From: Chryseobacterium pennipullorum
GTDB lineage: Bacteria > Bacteroidota > Bacteroidia > Flavobacteriales > Weeksellaceae
Direction of reading: 5' to 3'
Assembly: GCF_003384725.1 (NCBI RefSeq)
Contig: NZ_QNVV01000005.1
Span: forward strand, 124,001-188,000
DNA: 64,000 nt
Position numbers and translations under genes: made by a program. Shown here one piece after another: positions 53,209-61,633 of this stretch. Numbering within the stretch: the stretch's first letter is position 1; the number at the start of each line of letters is the position of its first letter. The notes beneath the pieces were generated by a model. It did not search any database and had not been told where the DNA came from. It saw nothing but the letters and a program-made list of their open reading frames with translations.

Positions 53209-54404
53209 GACTTTGAAAAAATTAATGTTGAGCAGTTTCCTCCAAATCCAAATGAATTGGAAAGAACATGGTTAATGCTTTTCTCTTTCAATTCGGTTAC
53301 AGGGGTAAGATCAAACTCTTCCATTTTGGTTTTGAAATTCAGGTTGGGGAAAATTAGGCTGTGCTGCATGGATAGAATAGAAAATACCGCTTCTATACCG
53401 GCTGCTGCGGCTAAAGTATGCCCTGTAAATGCTTTGGTTGAGCTGAACTCGGGCACCTGATTTTCACCGAAAATCCTGATCATTGCAATTCCCTCTGACA
53501 GATCATTGTTGGGTGTTGCAGTTCCGTGAACGTTGATATAATCGATATCATCTTTCTCCAGACCTGAAACCTTCAGAGCCTGCTGCATTGCCAGAAAAGC
53601 GCCCTGACCGTTTTCTGAAGAAGCGGTCTGATGATGAGCGTCATTGGCATTTCCATATCCGGAAAGATAGGCCAGAACAGGTTTATTTTCTTTTTTTACG
53701 GCTTCCTCGGATTCAAGAACCAGAAAAGCAGCAGCTTCTCCAAGATTCAGCCCCTTCCGGTCGTTGTCAAATGGGGTGTTGTATGAATCGGTAAGAATCA
53801 TCAGGGTATTGAAACCATTCAAAGTAAACTTGGAGAGGGAATCTGTTCCCCCGACGATAACACGGTCTAAAACACCACTTTTAATAAGTTTTGCCCCCAT
53901 CATGATGGCGTTGGCTGCGGATGAACAGGCTGTACTGATGGTAGAAACCATCCCTGTCAAACCGAGATAACCGGCAATTGCCAGTGAAGAGTTTCCCGCG
54001 TCGTGAGCATCAATGTATTTTTGCTTTTCAGGAAAGTTTTCATATGAGTAGAAATATTTTTCGGTAATATCCATCCCTCCTACACTGGTAGAAGAAATAA
54101 GCCCCGTCCTGCAGCTGTTGATATCTGAAATTCCCGCACTTTCTACCGCTTCTTTTGCTGCCATCATCCCCAATAAAGATGTTCTCGTTACGTTGTTGTC
54201 TTCTTTGAGCTGAAGTTTACGTATAAGTTCTTCATTAGATAACTTTATCTCACCGGTTTTGATGGAGCCTGCATGACGGGTTTCAAACATCTGGATGTCT
54301 GAAATGCCATGTTTCCCGGACTGCAGTGAAATAAAGTTCTCCTTCACTGTGTTTCCAATGGAGGAAATAATGCCCATTCCTGTTATGGCAATTTTTTGAC
54401 TCAT
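53205..54404 (-). CDS. Beta-ketoacyl-ACP synthase, active partner of the chain-length factor
   Basis: 399 residues, with catalytic Cys160 (ISTACSSAANAI), His in NVHGTATPNNDL and His in FTGHTLAAAAGIE, plus terminal GFGGNCSTLIF. It extends the polyene on ACP. It overlaps the degenerate synthase by 4 bases and probably forms a heterodimer with it. The ACP gene is upstream, across a palindromic repeat. Confidence 0.9.
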   Translation of the reverse strand: MSQKIAITGMGIISSIGNTVKENFISLQSGKHGISDIQMFETRHAGSIKTGEIKLSNEELIRKLQLKEDNNVTRTSLLGMMAAKEAVESAGISDINSCRTGLISSTSVGGMDITEKYFYSYENFPEKQKYIDAHDAGNSSLAIAGYLGLTGMVSTISTACSSAANAIMMGAKLIKSGVLDRVIVGGTDSLSKFTLNGFNTLMILTDSYNTPFDNDRKGLNLGEAAAFLVLESEEAVKKENKPVLAYLSGYGNANDAHHQTASSENGQGAFLAMQQALKVSGLEKDDIDYINVHGTATPNNDLSEGIAMIRIFGENQVPEFSSTKAFTGHTLAAAAGIEAVFSILSMQHSLIFPNLNFKTKMEEFDLTPVTELKEKSINHVLSNSFGFGGNCSTLIFSKS

Positions 54405-54414
54405 GGTATTCTAT

Positions 54415-54476
54415 AATGTACCAATGCAACAGTATATCAATTTACCAATACTGCTACACTGTTAGATTGTTACATT
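54415..54476. repeat. Palindromic repeat element, copy C
   Basis: Arms at 54415-54433 and 54458-54476 are inverted and match at 16 of 19 positions (AATGTAxCAAT core). Same family as the copies at 41437 and 43042. Confidence 0.55.
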
Positions 54477-54480
54477 AGTT

Positions 54481-54738
54481 TTATTTTGTTCTGTTCTCGT
54501 CAATGTATTTAGCCATAACATCGATGGATTGAAAAATTTCCTTTCCTTTTTTAGGATCGGCTAATTTTATTCCATAATCTTTATCAAGAAGAACGATCAG
54601 CTCCAAAGCATCGATAGAGTCCAGACCCAATCCGCCTCCGAATAATGGATCTGCATCTTTGATCTCCTCTACAGAAACATCTTCAAGGTTAAGGACTTCA
54701 ATAATTTTGTGCTTCAATTCAGTTTTTAGGTTTTCCAT
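54481..54738 (-). CDS. Second acyl carrier protein of the pigment cluster
   Basis: 85 residues. Phosphopantetheine Ser in GLGLDSIDALELI (about residue 41). It differs clearly from the ACP at 42755 (GLDSLDYIDM), so the cluster carries two distinct carriers, possibly for different ketosynthases or for the head and chain parts of the product. Confidence 0.88.
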   Translation of the reverse strand: MENLKTELKHKIIEVLNLEDVSVEEIKDADPLFGGGLGLDSIDALELIVLLDKDYGIKLADPKKGKEIFQSIDVMAKYIDENRTK

Positions 54739-54748
54739 AAAAGGTTTT

Positions 54749-54898
54749 AATTTGAAAATATGTTAATGAGATAATTTGAAAATATAGTGAACTCTATCAG
54801 ACATTGGGTTTTAAATTAAAAAAAACTGTTAAGCAGTTATTTTACCTAATTCTAACATTTTACATTGTCGAATGAGCACATTTTCAAATTTTCAAATT
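54749..54898. repeat. Inverted AATTTGAAAAT repeat in ACP spacer
   Basis: Two direct copies of AATTTGAAAATA (54749-54760 and 54773-54784) face two copies of TTTTCAAATT-like sequence (54881-54898). They can form a long AT-rich stem over the 160-base spacer upstream of the second ACP gene. Confidence 0.5.
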
Positions 54899-55437
54899 TA
54901 TAATGTGAGCAAATATACAAAAGCTTTATAATTTTCCCGGTACAATTCTACCCATCCGCATAATACCTTTTCGGCTTTTCCGGACTTCAGGATCTGTTCA
55001 GCATAATTGTTTAAAAATTTTTCGTCAAATTCATCCAGAACAAAAAAAGCATTCTCTGTCTGCATCCGGTGCCTGATACTTATTTCTCCTACACAGATGT
55101 TGGGTAGGGTATACACAAAAACAGCCGGGCTTGGATAGAAGTTTTCCTGATCGTTAATGCTTTCCTGGTATTTGACGTCGGTATCCAGGCTTGATGACCT
55201 GTTTGCAAAAACGATGGCTGTTCTGCTGTGATCTTCATCTTTCAGAAGCATTTCAGCAGCCAGAAAGGCCAATTTACTTAAACTGTCCATCTTATGGAAC
55301 TTCGGATAGCTGATCTCCAATCCTTTATAAGCCTCTTTAGCGAATTCATGAAAATTGTCGCTCTGGCTTTCAAAAATAAGTTGGCCATCAGTGGTTATCC
55401 TGGAGTTTTCTACGATACAGGTGTGTGTGTACTTCAT
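54898..55437 (-). CDS. Half-size thiolase-fold protein (3-oxoacyl-ACP synthase-like)
   Basis: About 179 residues, half the length of a ketosynthase. It shows pieces of the N-terminal KAS half: [32 protein letters not shown] and [17 protein letters not shown]. Full His/His motifs are absent. Such short synthase-like proteins occur in aryl-polyene and flexirubin loci next to a full ketosynthase; their role is probably structural or regulatory. The start at 55437 is chosen because the upstream part overlaps the neighbouring ketosynthase gene. Confidence 0.65.
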   Translation of the reverse strand: MKYTHTCIVENSRITTDGQLIFESQSDNFHEFAKEAYKGLEISYPKFHKMDSLSKLAFLAAEMLLKDEDHSRTAIVFANRSSSLDTDVKYQESINDQENFYPSPAVFVYTLPNICVGEISIRHRMQTENAFFVLDEFDEKFLNNYAEQILKSGKAEKVLCGWVELYRENYKAFVYLLTL

Positions 55438-55441
55438 CTCT

Positions 55442-56575
55442 TTAACATTTTTCCAGTATAACAGCAGCATTGCATCCCCCAAAACCAGACGCTGTCTTTA
55501 AGATATGACTGATTGTGGCAGGCTGATTTTCTTTTATAATATTCAAAGGCTGAGAAACGCCCATTTCTTTAAAGTTTTTAGAGGGGATAAGGGTTTTGTG
55601 AAGAACGCTTTCCATTGAGATAATGCTTTCCAGAAGTCCCGAGGCTCCCAGGCAGTGTCCGTAGAATCCTTTCATACTGTTTAAGGGAATTTGCTGTAAT
55701 CCCATTCTGTTGAAAGCGATGGCTTCCATTTCATCATTATATGCTGTAGCCGTACCGTGGGCTGAAATAAATCCGATCTGCTCAGGAGAAACACCGGCCT
55801 CTGTCATTGCGTTTCGGATACTGGCAAATAAGCCGTCTCCTGTTCTTGAGGGTCCGGAAATATGGTTGGCATCATTAACTGCGGAATCGCCCGCAATTTT
55901 AAATAAAAATTTTTCATCTTCAGATGGAGATGAGGTGACATAAACCGCTGCTGCGGCTTCACCAATATTGATTCCGTTTCTGTTTTTATCATAAGGCTTA
56001 CACGGTTCACTGCCGATAGCCTGGAATGAGTTGAAACCGGAAATTACAAATTCTGAAATCTCATCACCAGCCAAGACAAACGCATCACGGTATCTCCCTG
56101 TCATGATGATGTTTTTCGCAACGGCAATAGCCATCACTCCGGAAACACATGCATTGGAAACTACAATAGGTTTTGTTTTGAATCCAAAGAAATCTGCAAT
56201 TTTCTGAGCCAATTTTGATAGAAAAGCGCCTTCAGGTAGGTCAGGTTGATTTTTTAGTAAGCTGATATTTCCTTTTGTGGTTGAGAGAATAAAAGCCGTA
56301 TCTTTTGTGATGGGGTGTTGTTCAATCAACGGTCGAAGACTGAGAAGCAACATTTTTTCCAGTCTTGTAAAGTTTTGATTCCCGAAAGAACGATTGAATT
56401 CCTCATTCAGCTTTTCAGAATCTATTTTCGAAGCATAATATGCATCCTGATTTTCAATAACCTTGTGTAGAGCGACACCTGATTTTCCTTTCAAAAGGGC
56501 ATCCCAATTAGAACGTACGTCAAATCCCAGAGGAGTTACGCAGTTATAATCTGTAATATAAACGTCTTTCATCAT
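55442..56575 (-). CDS. Beta-ketoacyl-ACP synthase, third intact copy
   Basis: 377 residues. Cys143 ([13 protein letters not shown]), His in [11 protein letters not shown] and His in [13 protein letters not shown] are all present, and [11 protein letters not shown] ends the fold. It is shorter than typical KAS II and divergent from the other two, suggesting a specialised step such as priming with the aryl starter. The first two codons are both ATG (56575 and 56572). It overlaps the thioesterase gene and is 4 bases from the half-size synthase. Confidence 0.88.
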   Translation of the reverse strand: MMKDVYITDYNCVTPLGFDVRSNWDALLKGKSGVALHKVIENQDAYYASKIDSEKLNEEFNRSFGNQNFTRLEKMLLLSLRPLIEQHPITKDTAFILSTTKGNISLLKNQPDLPEGAFLSKLAQKIADFFGFKTKPIVVSNACVSGVMAIAVAKNIIMTGRYRDAFVLAGDEISEFVISGFNSFQAIGSEPCKPYDKNRNGINIGEAAAAVYVTSSPSEDEKFLFKIAGDSAVNDANHISGPSRTGDGLFASIRNAMTEAGVSPEQIGFISAHGTATAYNDEMEAIAFNRMGLQQIPLNSMKGFYGHCLGASGLLESIISMESVLHKTLIPSKNFKEMGVSQPLNIIKENQPATISHILKTASGFGGCNAAVILEKC

Positions 56576-57000
56576 GCTAATCCCATTTTATCTTTCCAGT
56601 TTTGAAAAAAATCAGGATTGTAAAGACACAGGCTCCCGTCACTGTCAAGGAACACCTGAATGGTTTCCCCACTGCACACTAACTTACCGTCCTGGTTGAA
56701 AAGTTCGTATGTGTAGATCAGTTTGGCAGAAACCGTGTTCACAAAAGTGGTTACAATCTTGAATGTTTCTCCATATTTTAGCGGAAGAAAATGTTCACAG
56801 GTACTTTTTACAATGGGTGTTACATATCCGGCATTCTGAATGTCAAGATAGGTAAGGCCGTGCTGGCGTCCGAAAGCTTCTCTTCCATCCTCAAAATAGA
56901 CGATATAGTGGCCATGCCAGACAATTCCCAATGGATCGGTCTCGTTAAAACGTACTCGTACTTCTTCCGTACATGTTAATATATTCTCGTTAGACTGCAT
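56572..57000 (-). CDS. YbgC-type acyl-CoA/ACP thioesterase
   Basis: About 142 residues, 4-hydroxybenzoyl-CoA thioesterase fold. RFNETDPLGIVWHGHYIVYF (about residue 16) carries the active-site Asp and the following His/Tyr cluster. It may release the finished polyene acid or edit misloaded ACP. The start at 57000 (MQSNENILT) is inside the end of the ABC permease gene (11-base overlap), so translation is coupled. Confidence 0.85.
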   Translation of the reverse strand: MQSNENILTCTEEVRVRFNETDPLGIVWHGHYIVYFEDGREAFGRQHGLTYLDIQNAGYVTPIVKSTCEHFLPLKYGETFKIVTTFVNTVSAKLIYTYELFNQDGKLVCSGETIQVFLDSDGSLCLYNPDFFQNWKDKMGLA

Positions 57001-58258
57001 TTTGCTTTTTTTCGTAAAAAATGGAAATGGATACGGTTGCAAGGTAAAATAAAAACAGGAATACCAGTTCTTTGGCAATGCCTCCAATTCCGCTGTTTCT
57101 TAAAATAATATCGTAATAGGCATTTAAGCCCCAGTTCATAGGTGAAAATTTTGCTATGGTCTGCATGAATTCCGGCATCAGGAATACGGGTACCCAGATT
57201 CCGCCGATCGCTGCCAGAACAACTACGGAAGTGGCTCCAAAAGGAGCGGACTGTTCCTGTGTATCTGCGATTGTTCCCAGTAAAACACCAAACCCTATTG
57301 CTGCCAATCCTGCAAATAAAGTGACTATGATCAGCTGAAACATTTTTCCTGACACATCAAATGCCGGAAGATCCATATAGGGAAAGAGGTAGATTCCCAC
57401 GGCGACCATAAGCAAAAACTGAATGACACAGATGATAAGGTAGGTAAATGTCTTTCCTAAAATATGGACAAAATACGGGGTAGGGCTTATCCTTGCCCTT
57501 ACACTGGTCCCCTGGCTTTTCTCTTTAACGAGATTGATTGATAGGGGAACTACAATGAAAAAGATAGCAAAAAGGGTCCATGCCGGAACATTGTGCTGAA
57601 CAGAATTCGGCATTACGTCCATTTCTCCTTTTTTTGGAGTAATCTCTTTAAAGCTGATCAGGTTTTTGTTTTCTTCAAGGTTTTCTTCGGTTCCCAGCTG
57701 ATCCTGGAATGCTTTGTAAATCTTTTTGTTCTCAATCTCAAAAACCATTTTGTTGACAGAATTCATCACGGAATTTTTGAACCCTATATTGGTGGCAGGG
57801 TCAAAGTACAAATGAATTTCTTTGGCTTTTGGAGCAGCTGTTTTTGCTTTTGCAGAGTCACCTTCGAGCCCGAATGAGCTTACAATGGTCTGAACTTTAG
57901 CATCAATATTGGAATTTAAATCTTTGGTTAAATTTTCAGGAATGACGATGGCCATTTGGTAATCTCCGGCAAAGACAGCCTCCTGAGCGGATTTCTCACT
58001 GAAATTGGTCAGCAGCTGAAAAGTCTTGCTGTTTTCCAGCTCGGCTTTTATATTCTTTGAGACTTCAGATTGATCCTGATCAATAAAAATAATCGGGATT
58101 TTTGAGCCTTCAAGGTTTTTAAAGGTGGAATCCTGAATCAGGGTAATGGTAATAATCAAAAGCAAAGGCATGACAAAGATGATCACAATACCTCCGATAT
58201 CTCTCTTCAACAGAAGGATTTCCTTGATGAAGCTTCTCCATAGTTTATACAACAACAT
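56990..58258 (-). CDS. ABC-2-type transporter permease
   Basis: 422 residues. An N-terminal membrane helix (IGGIVIIFVMPLLLIITITLI) and a large extracytoplasmic region (about residues 45-230) precede five or so C-terminal helices (TLFAIFFIVVPLSINL; FTYLIICVIQFLLMVAVGIYL; LVFLFLFYLATVSISIFY). This layout is typical of ABC-2 exporters of lipids and drugs. With the adjacent ATPase it likely exports the pigment or its lipid carrier. It overlaps the ATPase gene by 14 bases. Confidence 0.88.
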   Translation of the reverse strand: MLLYKLWRSFIKEILLLKRDIGGIVIIFVMPLLLIITITLIQDSTFKNLEGSKIPIIFIDQDQSEVSKNIKAELENSKTFQLLTNFSEKSAQEAVFAGDYQMAIVIPENLTKDLNSNIDAKVQTIVSSFGLEGDSAKAKTAAPKAKEIHLYFDPATNIGFKNSVMNSVNKMVFEIENKKIYKAFQDQLGTEENLEENKNLISFKEITPKKGEMDVMPNSVQHNVPAWTLFAIFFIVVPLSINLVKEKSQGTSVRARISPTPYFVHILGKTFTYLIICVIQFLLMVAVGIYLFPYMDLPAFDVSGKMFQLIIVTLFAGLAAIGFGVLLGTIADTQEQSAPFGATSVVVLAAIGGIWVPVFLMPEFMQTIAKFSPMNWGLNAYYDIILRNSGIGGIAKELVFLFLFYLATVSISIFYEKKQNAV

Positions 58259-59003
58259 CTCTTAATTCTTTTCCGGTTAATGAAATAAAAACATCCTCAA
58301 GGTTTTCTGCACTGGCTACTCTGTTTACCAATTCTTCAGGGGTTCCTACGGCATGAATTTTTCCATGGTCGATAATTGCAATTTTGGTACAGAACTCTTC
58401 AGCTTCTGATAAGTGGTGGGAAGTATAGATGATACAGGTTCCCTGTTTATTTAAATCCAGGAGATAGTCAATAATAGCCTTTTTAGACTGAACATCAACT
58501 CCAACAGTGGGTTCGTCCAGGAATAAGACTTTAGGATTGTGAAGTGTTCCTGCGATGAGGTTGCATCGGCGCTTCATTCCTCCCGAAAACTGTCCTACCT
58601 GTTTATTGGCAAATTTTGAAAGTCCCATAATTTCCAGGGACTCATCAATGGCCTTCTTTAGCTGGTTGTGCTTCAAACCATACAGACTTCCGAAAAACAT
58701 CAGGTTTTCTTTAGCTGTGAGAGTAGGGTACAAGGCATATTCCTGAGGAACAATTCCGACAATCTGTCTGATTTTAAAACCATCTTTTTGCGGGGATAGC
58801 CCATTGATCTTAAACGTTCCTGAGGTAGGCTTTATCAATCCTGAAAGCATAGAGATCAATGTGGTTTTGCCAGCTCCATTGGGGCCAAGAATTCCGTAGA
58901 TCTCATTTTTGCTGATATTCAATGTAATATCATTTACAGAAAACTCATCAGAATTTTTGTATTTTTTATATAAGCCCGTAATTTCAATCATATTCTCTGC
59001 CAT
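58245..59003 (-). CDS. ABC transporter ATP-binding protein
   Basis: 252 residues. Walker A GPNGAGKTT (about residue 39), signature QFSGGMKRR (about residue 138), Walker B VLFLDEPTVGVD (about residue 158) and the switch His in YTSHHLSEAEE. It powers the permease encoded next. It belongs to the pigment exporter module. Confidence 0.93.
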   Translation of the reverse strand: MAENMIEITGLYKKYKNSDEFSVNDITLNISKNEIYGILGPNGAGKTTLISMLSGLIKPTSGTFKINGLSPQKDGFKIRQIVGIVPQEYALYPTLTAKENLMFFGSLYGLKHNQLKKAIDESLEIMGLSKFANKQVGQFSGGMKRRCNLIAGTLHNPKVLFLDEPTVGVDVQSKKAIIDYLLDLNKQGTCIIYTSHHLSEAEEFCTKIAIIDHGKIHAVGTPEELVNRVASAENLEDVFISLTGKELRDVVV

Positions 59004-59004
59004 A

Positions 59005-60000
59005 TCAGATCGCTTTTCTCAGTTTTTTATAGAAAGCTTCTTCAAGATCTGCAATATGCAGCATCGTTTTAGACAATTCGTTATAGATATTGCTTTTGGA
59101 GTTTCTGTTTTTGTAGACTCTGGCAATATCTACCGCAAAATCTCTCCACAGATCCCCTATTGCAGTAATTTCCTTTGACAGTTCCTTCAATTCGTCATTT
59201 TTTAGGATTACTGCTGCTTCCTGAAGAAATGCGCCGTAGATAAACCTGAAGCCGCCACCGCCGGTTCCTATTTCCTCCTGCATTCTGATCAGTTGCCCCA
59301 GATAATGGTTGGTTACTTTTGTGCCTTTCTTTTCTGCCCATTTCGGAATGCTCTTCGCGACCCATCTCATGGCTTTCACACCGATAAGCGGTACCGGTGC
59401 CAGCATATTTTTGCAGGTATCCCTGATTCCTTTTTTGATGGCTTCTTCCAGATTGATATTTTCAGGGACATACACAGGATAGTACATATGGCCTTTTGGA
59501 GGAAGTGCCCCTTTGGCATATCGCACTTTTTCCAGTTCTGCTTCGGAGAGCGAGGTTACATAATCCATCACCGGATCACTGATGAGAAATTGTCCGTTTT
59601 CTTTTCCGTATACTACCAGGTTGTGGGCATTGAAATGGAACTTATATTCTTCCGGGAAATAAGTAAGGTTGAAAACTCCTACCTGAAGTCCTGTTGGGAT
59701 GTTTTGTTCCAGATTTCTTTCCAAAGCCTTTTGGGCATCCTTAGGATTTGAGAATTTTTCTCTTTTTATTTTAATGCCTAACCTTTTGGCTGCTTTACTG
59801 AAAATTGCTCCTGGCATAGGGCGGTAGCTGAAACCCGGTGCAAAATTCACCTTTAGAAAAGGGAGGTAAACAAAGAACAGCCCGGATCCGATCCCGAAGA
59901 TCATCGGTTCACTGAGTTTCAGTCCTTTATTAAGCAGTAGATTAGAGGCAACACCGTTTTCGCAATGTGCAGTCTGATGGTGTTCAAAGTTTAGTTTCAT
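59005..60000 (-). CDS. BtrH-type acyltransferase/peptidase-like protein
   Basis: 331 residues. The N-terminal BtrH domain shows a Cys-protease-like triad: Cys13 (QTAHCENGVASNLL), His126 (FNAHNLVVYG) and Asp142 (LISDPVMD). The C-terminal half (about residue 175 onward) is helical. BtrH transfers an acyl chain from ACP in butirosin synthesis, so this enzyme may move the aryl-polyene from ACP to its acceptor. It lies 1 base upstream of the ATPase gene. Confidence 0.8.
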   Translation of the reverse strand: MKLNFEHHQTAHCENGVASNLLLNKGLKLSEPMIFGIGSGLFFVYLPFLKVNFAPGFSYRPMPGAIFSKAAKRLGIKIKREKFSNPKDAQKALERNLEQNIPTGLQVGVFNLTYFPEEYKFHFNAHNLVVYGKENGQFLISDPVMDYVTSLSEAELEKVRYAKGALPPKGHMYYPVYVPENINLEEAIKKGIRDTCKNMLAPVPLIGVKAMRWVAKSIPKWAEKKGTKVTNHYLGQLIRMQEEIGTGGGGFRFIYGAFLQEAAVILKNDELKELSKEITAIGDLWRDFAVDIARVYKNRNSKSNIYNELSKTMLHIADLEEAFYKKLRKAI

Positions 60001-60060
60001 TGAGCTTGTATCTTTTTCCTTGGAAATTTGGATTATTGGATGTTATACATCCTGTACCAT

Positions 60061-60465
60061 TTATTTTCCATCGAATTTTTTTAATTCATCCACTGAAATT
60101 CCGAATGCATCAGCATACTTTTTCAGTGCATTTTCGCTTAGTGTTTTAAATATACCTGGTTTAAAATGTCTTTTTACTCTCCATTGCCACATTCCCACAT
60201 ACGAGGCAAGGACAGCCGGATCCATTTTATTCAGTTCCATAAAATAAAGAATCGGACTTGCTGTATTATTAGCGACCTGTTGCCTGGCTTCCTCAATTCT
60301 TTCATGAATAAGTTCCATAGATTCGTCCAAAGCAGCTTTCTTCGCATCCCAGCCTGTACTGTTTGCGGTTGTATAATTATCATTGTCATCCGTCACATAC
60401 AGAACTTCAGTCATATTGGCGGATTTCAGGTTACTTTCGTCTTGGGGTAGGTCTTGTTTTTTCAT
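60061..60465 (-). CDS. Conserved small protein at the start of the minus arm
   Basis: 134 residues, soluble. It is acidic at the N-terminus, then helical (AALDESMELIHERIEEARQQ), ending with VKRHFKPGIFKTLSENALKK and YADAFGISVDELKKF. The C-terminal helices recall part of an HTH regulator but lack a complete motif. It is the first gene of the minus arm (it lies upstream of the BtrH-type gene). No function can be assigned. Confidence 0.65.
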   Translation of the reverse strand: MKKQDLPQDESNLKSANMTEVLYVTDDNDNYTTANSTGWDAKKAALDESMELIHERIEEARQQVANNTASPILYFMELNKMDPAVLASYVGMWQWRVKRHFKPGIFKTLSENALKKYADAFGISVDELKKFDGK

Positions 60466-60757
60466 CTAAATAATGTTTAAACTTATAGATTCCAGATGGA
60501 AAATAGTTCACCTGTTTTGATTTTTTAATCAGGTGGCTAAAATAGTGAAAATACATTATATGTAAATCATATTAAACAGGAGGGTACTGTTGCCTCTAAG
60601 CATGGTGCTGCCATTGGGGATATTACGATTGAGAATACTATGATGTGAAGCTGTTCCTGTGGGTTTTCTATAGCAGTCAGTTTTTTAGGATAATATATTT
60701 GTATTTTTACAACTCGTCAAAAGAGTCTTATAGACATTTGAACAATTGCAGTATTAT
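60466..60757. other. Intergenic region between the pigment arm and the AraC-type gene
   Basis: About 290 bases. A hairpin-capable segment CACCTG (60509-60514)/CAGGTG (60530-60535) lies in the leader of the minus arm. A plus-strand frame ends in the segment TVASKHGAAIGDITIENTMM before TGA at about 60646-60648. It looks coding-like but has no upstream extension and may be a gene remnant. No darA/darB sequence is present. Confidence 0.4.
60694..60701 (+). promoter_or_regulatory. -7 box for AraC-type gene
   Basis: TATATTTG, about 57 nt before the ATG at 60758. No clear -33 TTG. Confidence 0.45.
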
Positions 60758-61567
60758 ATGAAGATCAAAGTGAATTTTTATAAACCATCTGATACTATTC
60801 TGAGCAAATATATCGAAGGGTTTTATTTTATTTCCAAACAAGAGATTGACCATTCTTTTCAATACCAAACCTTTCCAAACAATTACAACATTGTTTCTAT
60901 GTATCTGGATGCCACTGTGAAACTGGAAAAAGATAAAATTACAGTCTCTTCTGCTGAGCAGAAATTTACGTCAACCCTGGTCAAAAAATATATTACACCG
61001 CTGGAAGTCACCATTAATGCTATAGTGGATGAAATTACAATCTACTTTAAGCCTGCCGGACTTAATTACTTTATAGAGGAAATGTCTTCTTTGTTTGAAA
61101 ATGACTATACCTATTTCAATCCTTTTGCTGATTATGAGGACGAAATGAAAAAGATATTCTTTACAGAAGAAAGAAGCCACCAATTGGAGCTGCTGGAGAA
61201 ATACTGGATTTCAAAGCTTATTAAAAAAGACCTTGCACGGGTTGATGGCTGGCTTACGGATATCAATTCCCAAATGACCATCGAAGAAATAGCACATAAA
61301 AATCAGATGTCCAGACAATATCTGAACAAAACTTTTCAAAGATATGTAGGAAAGTCTCCTTCTGAATTTCGAAAGGTAAATAAATTCAGGAACTCTATTA
61401 ACCAGAAAAACAACAATGATAATCTAATTGGTGTATCATTGGCCGCTGATTTTTATGATCAATCCCATTTCATCAGAAATTTTAAAGAACTGACTAAGAT
61501 CAGTCCGGGATCTTTTTTCAATAGTGTTGATATCTCCAAAGAAAATATCTGGATGTTTAAAGAATAG
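60758..61567 (+). CDS. AraC-family transcriptional regulator
   Basis: About 269 residues. The N-terminal ~180 residues form an uncharacterised sensor domain. The C-terminal domain has two helix-turn-helix units: MTIEEIAHKNQMSRQYLNKT and VSLAADFYDQSHFIRNFKEL, ending ISPGSFF. It is probably a local activator. Its position beside the pigment cluster and the esterase-like gene makes either a possible target. The ATG at 60758 is preferred over a TTG at 60746. Confidence 0.85.
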   Translation: MKIKVNFYKPSDTILSKYIEGFYFISKQEIDHSFQYQTFPNNYNIVSMYLDATVKLEKDKITVSSAEQKFTSTLVKKYITPLEVTINAIVDEITIYFKPAGLNYFIEEMSSLFENDYTYFNPFADYEDEMKKIFFTEERSHQLELLEKYWISKLIKKDLARVDGWLTDINSQMTIEEIAHKNQMSRQYLNKTFQRYVGKSPSEFRKVNKFRNSINQKNNNDNLIGVSLAADFYDQSHFIRNFKELTKISPGSFFNSVDISKENIWMFKE

Positions 61568-61603
61568 TTTCCATTTGTACAATTATAATCATGCGGCGCT
61601 TTA

Positions 61604-61611
61604 TATTTTTG
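61604..61611 (+). promoter_or_regulatory. -7 box for erythromycin-esterase-like gene
   Basis: TATTTTTG, 22 nt before the ATG at 61634. Confidence 0.42.
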
Positions 61612-61633
61612 TTTCAGCAATTATAAAACAAAA

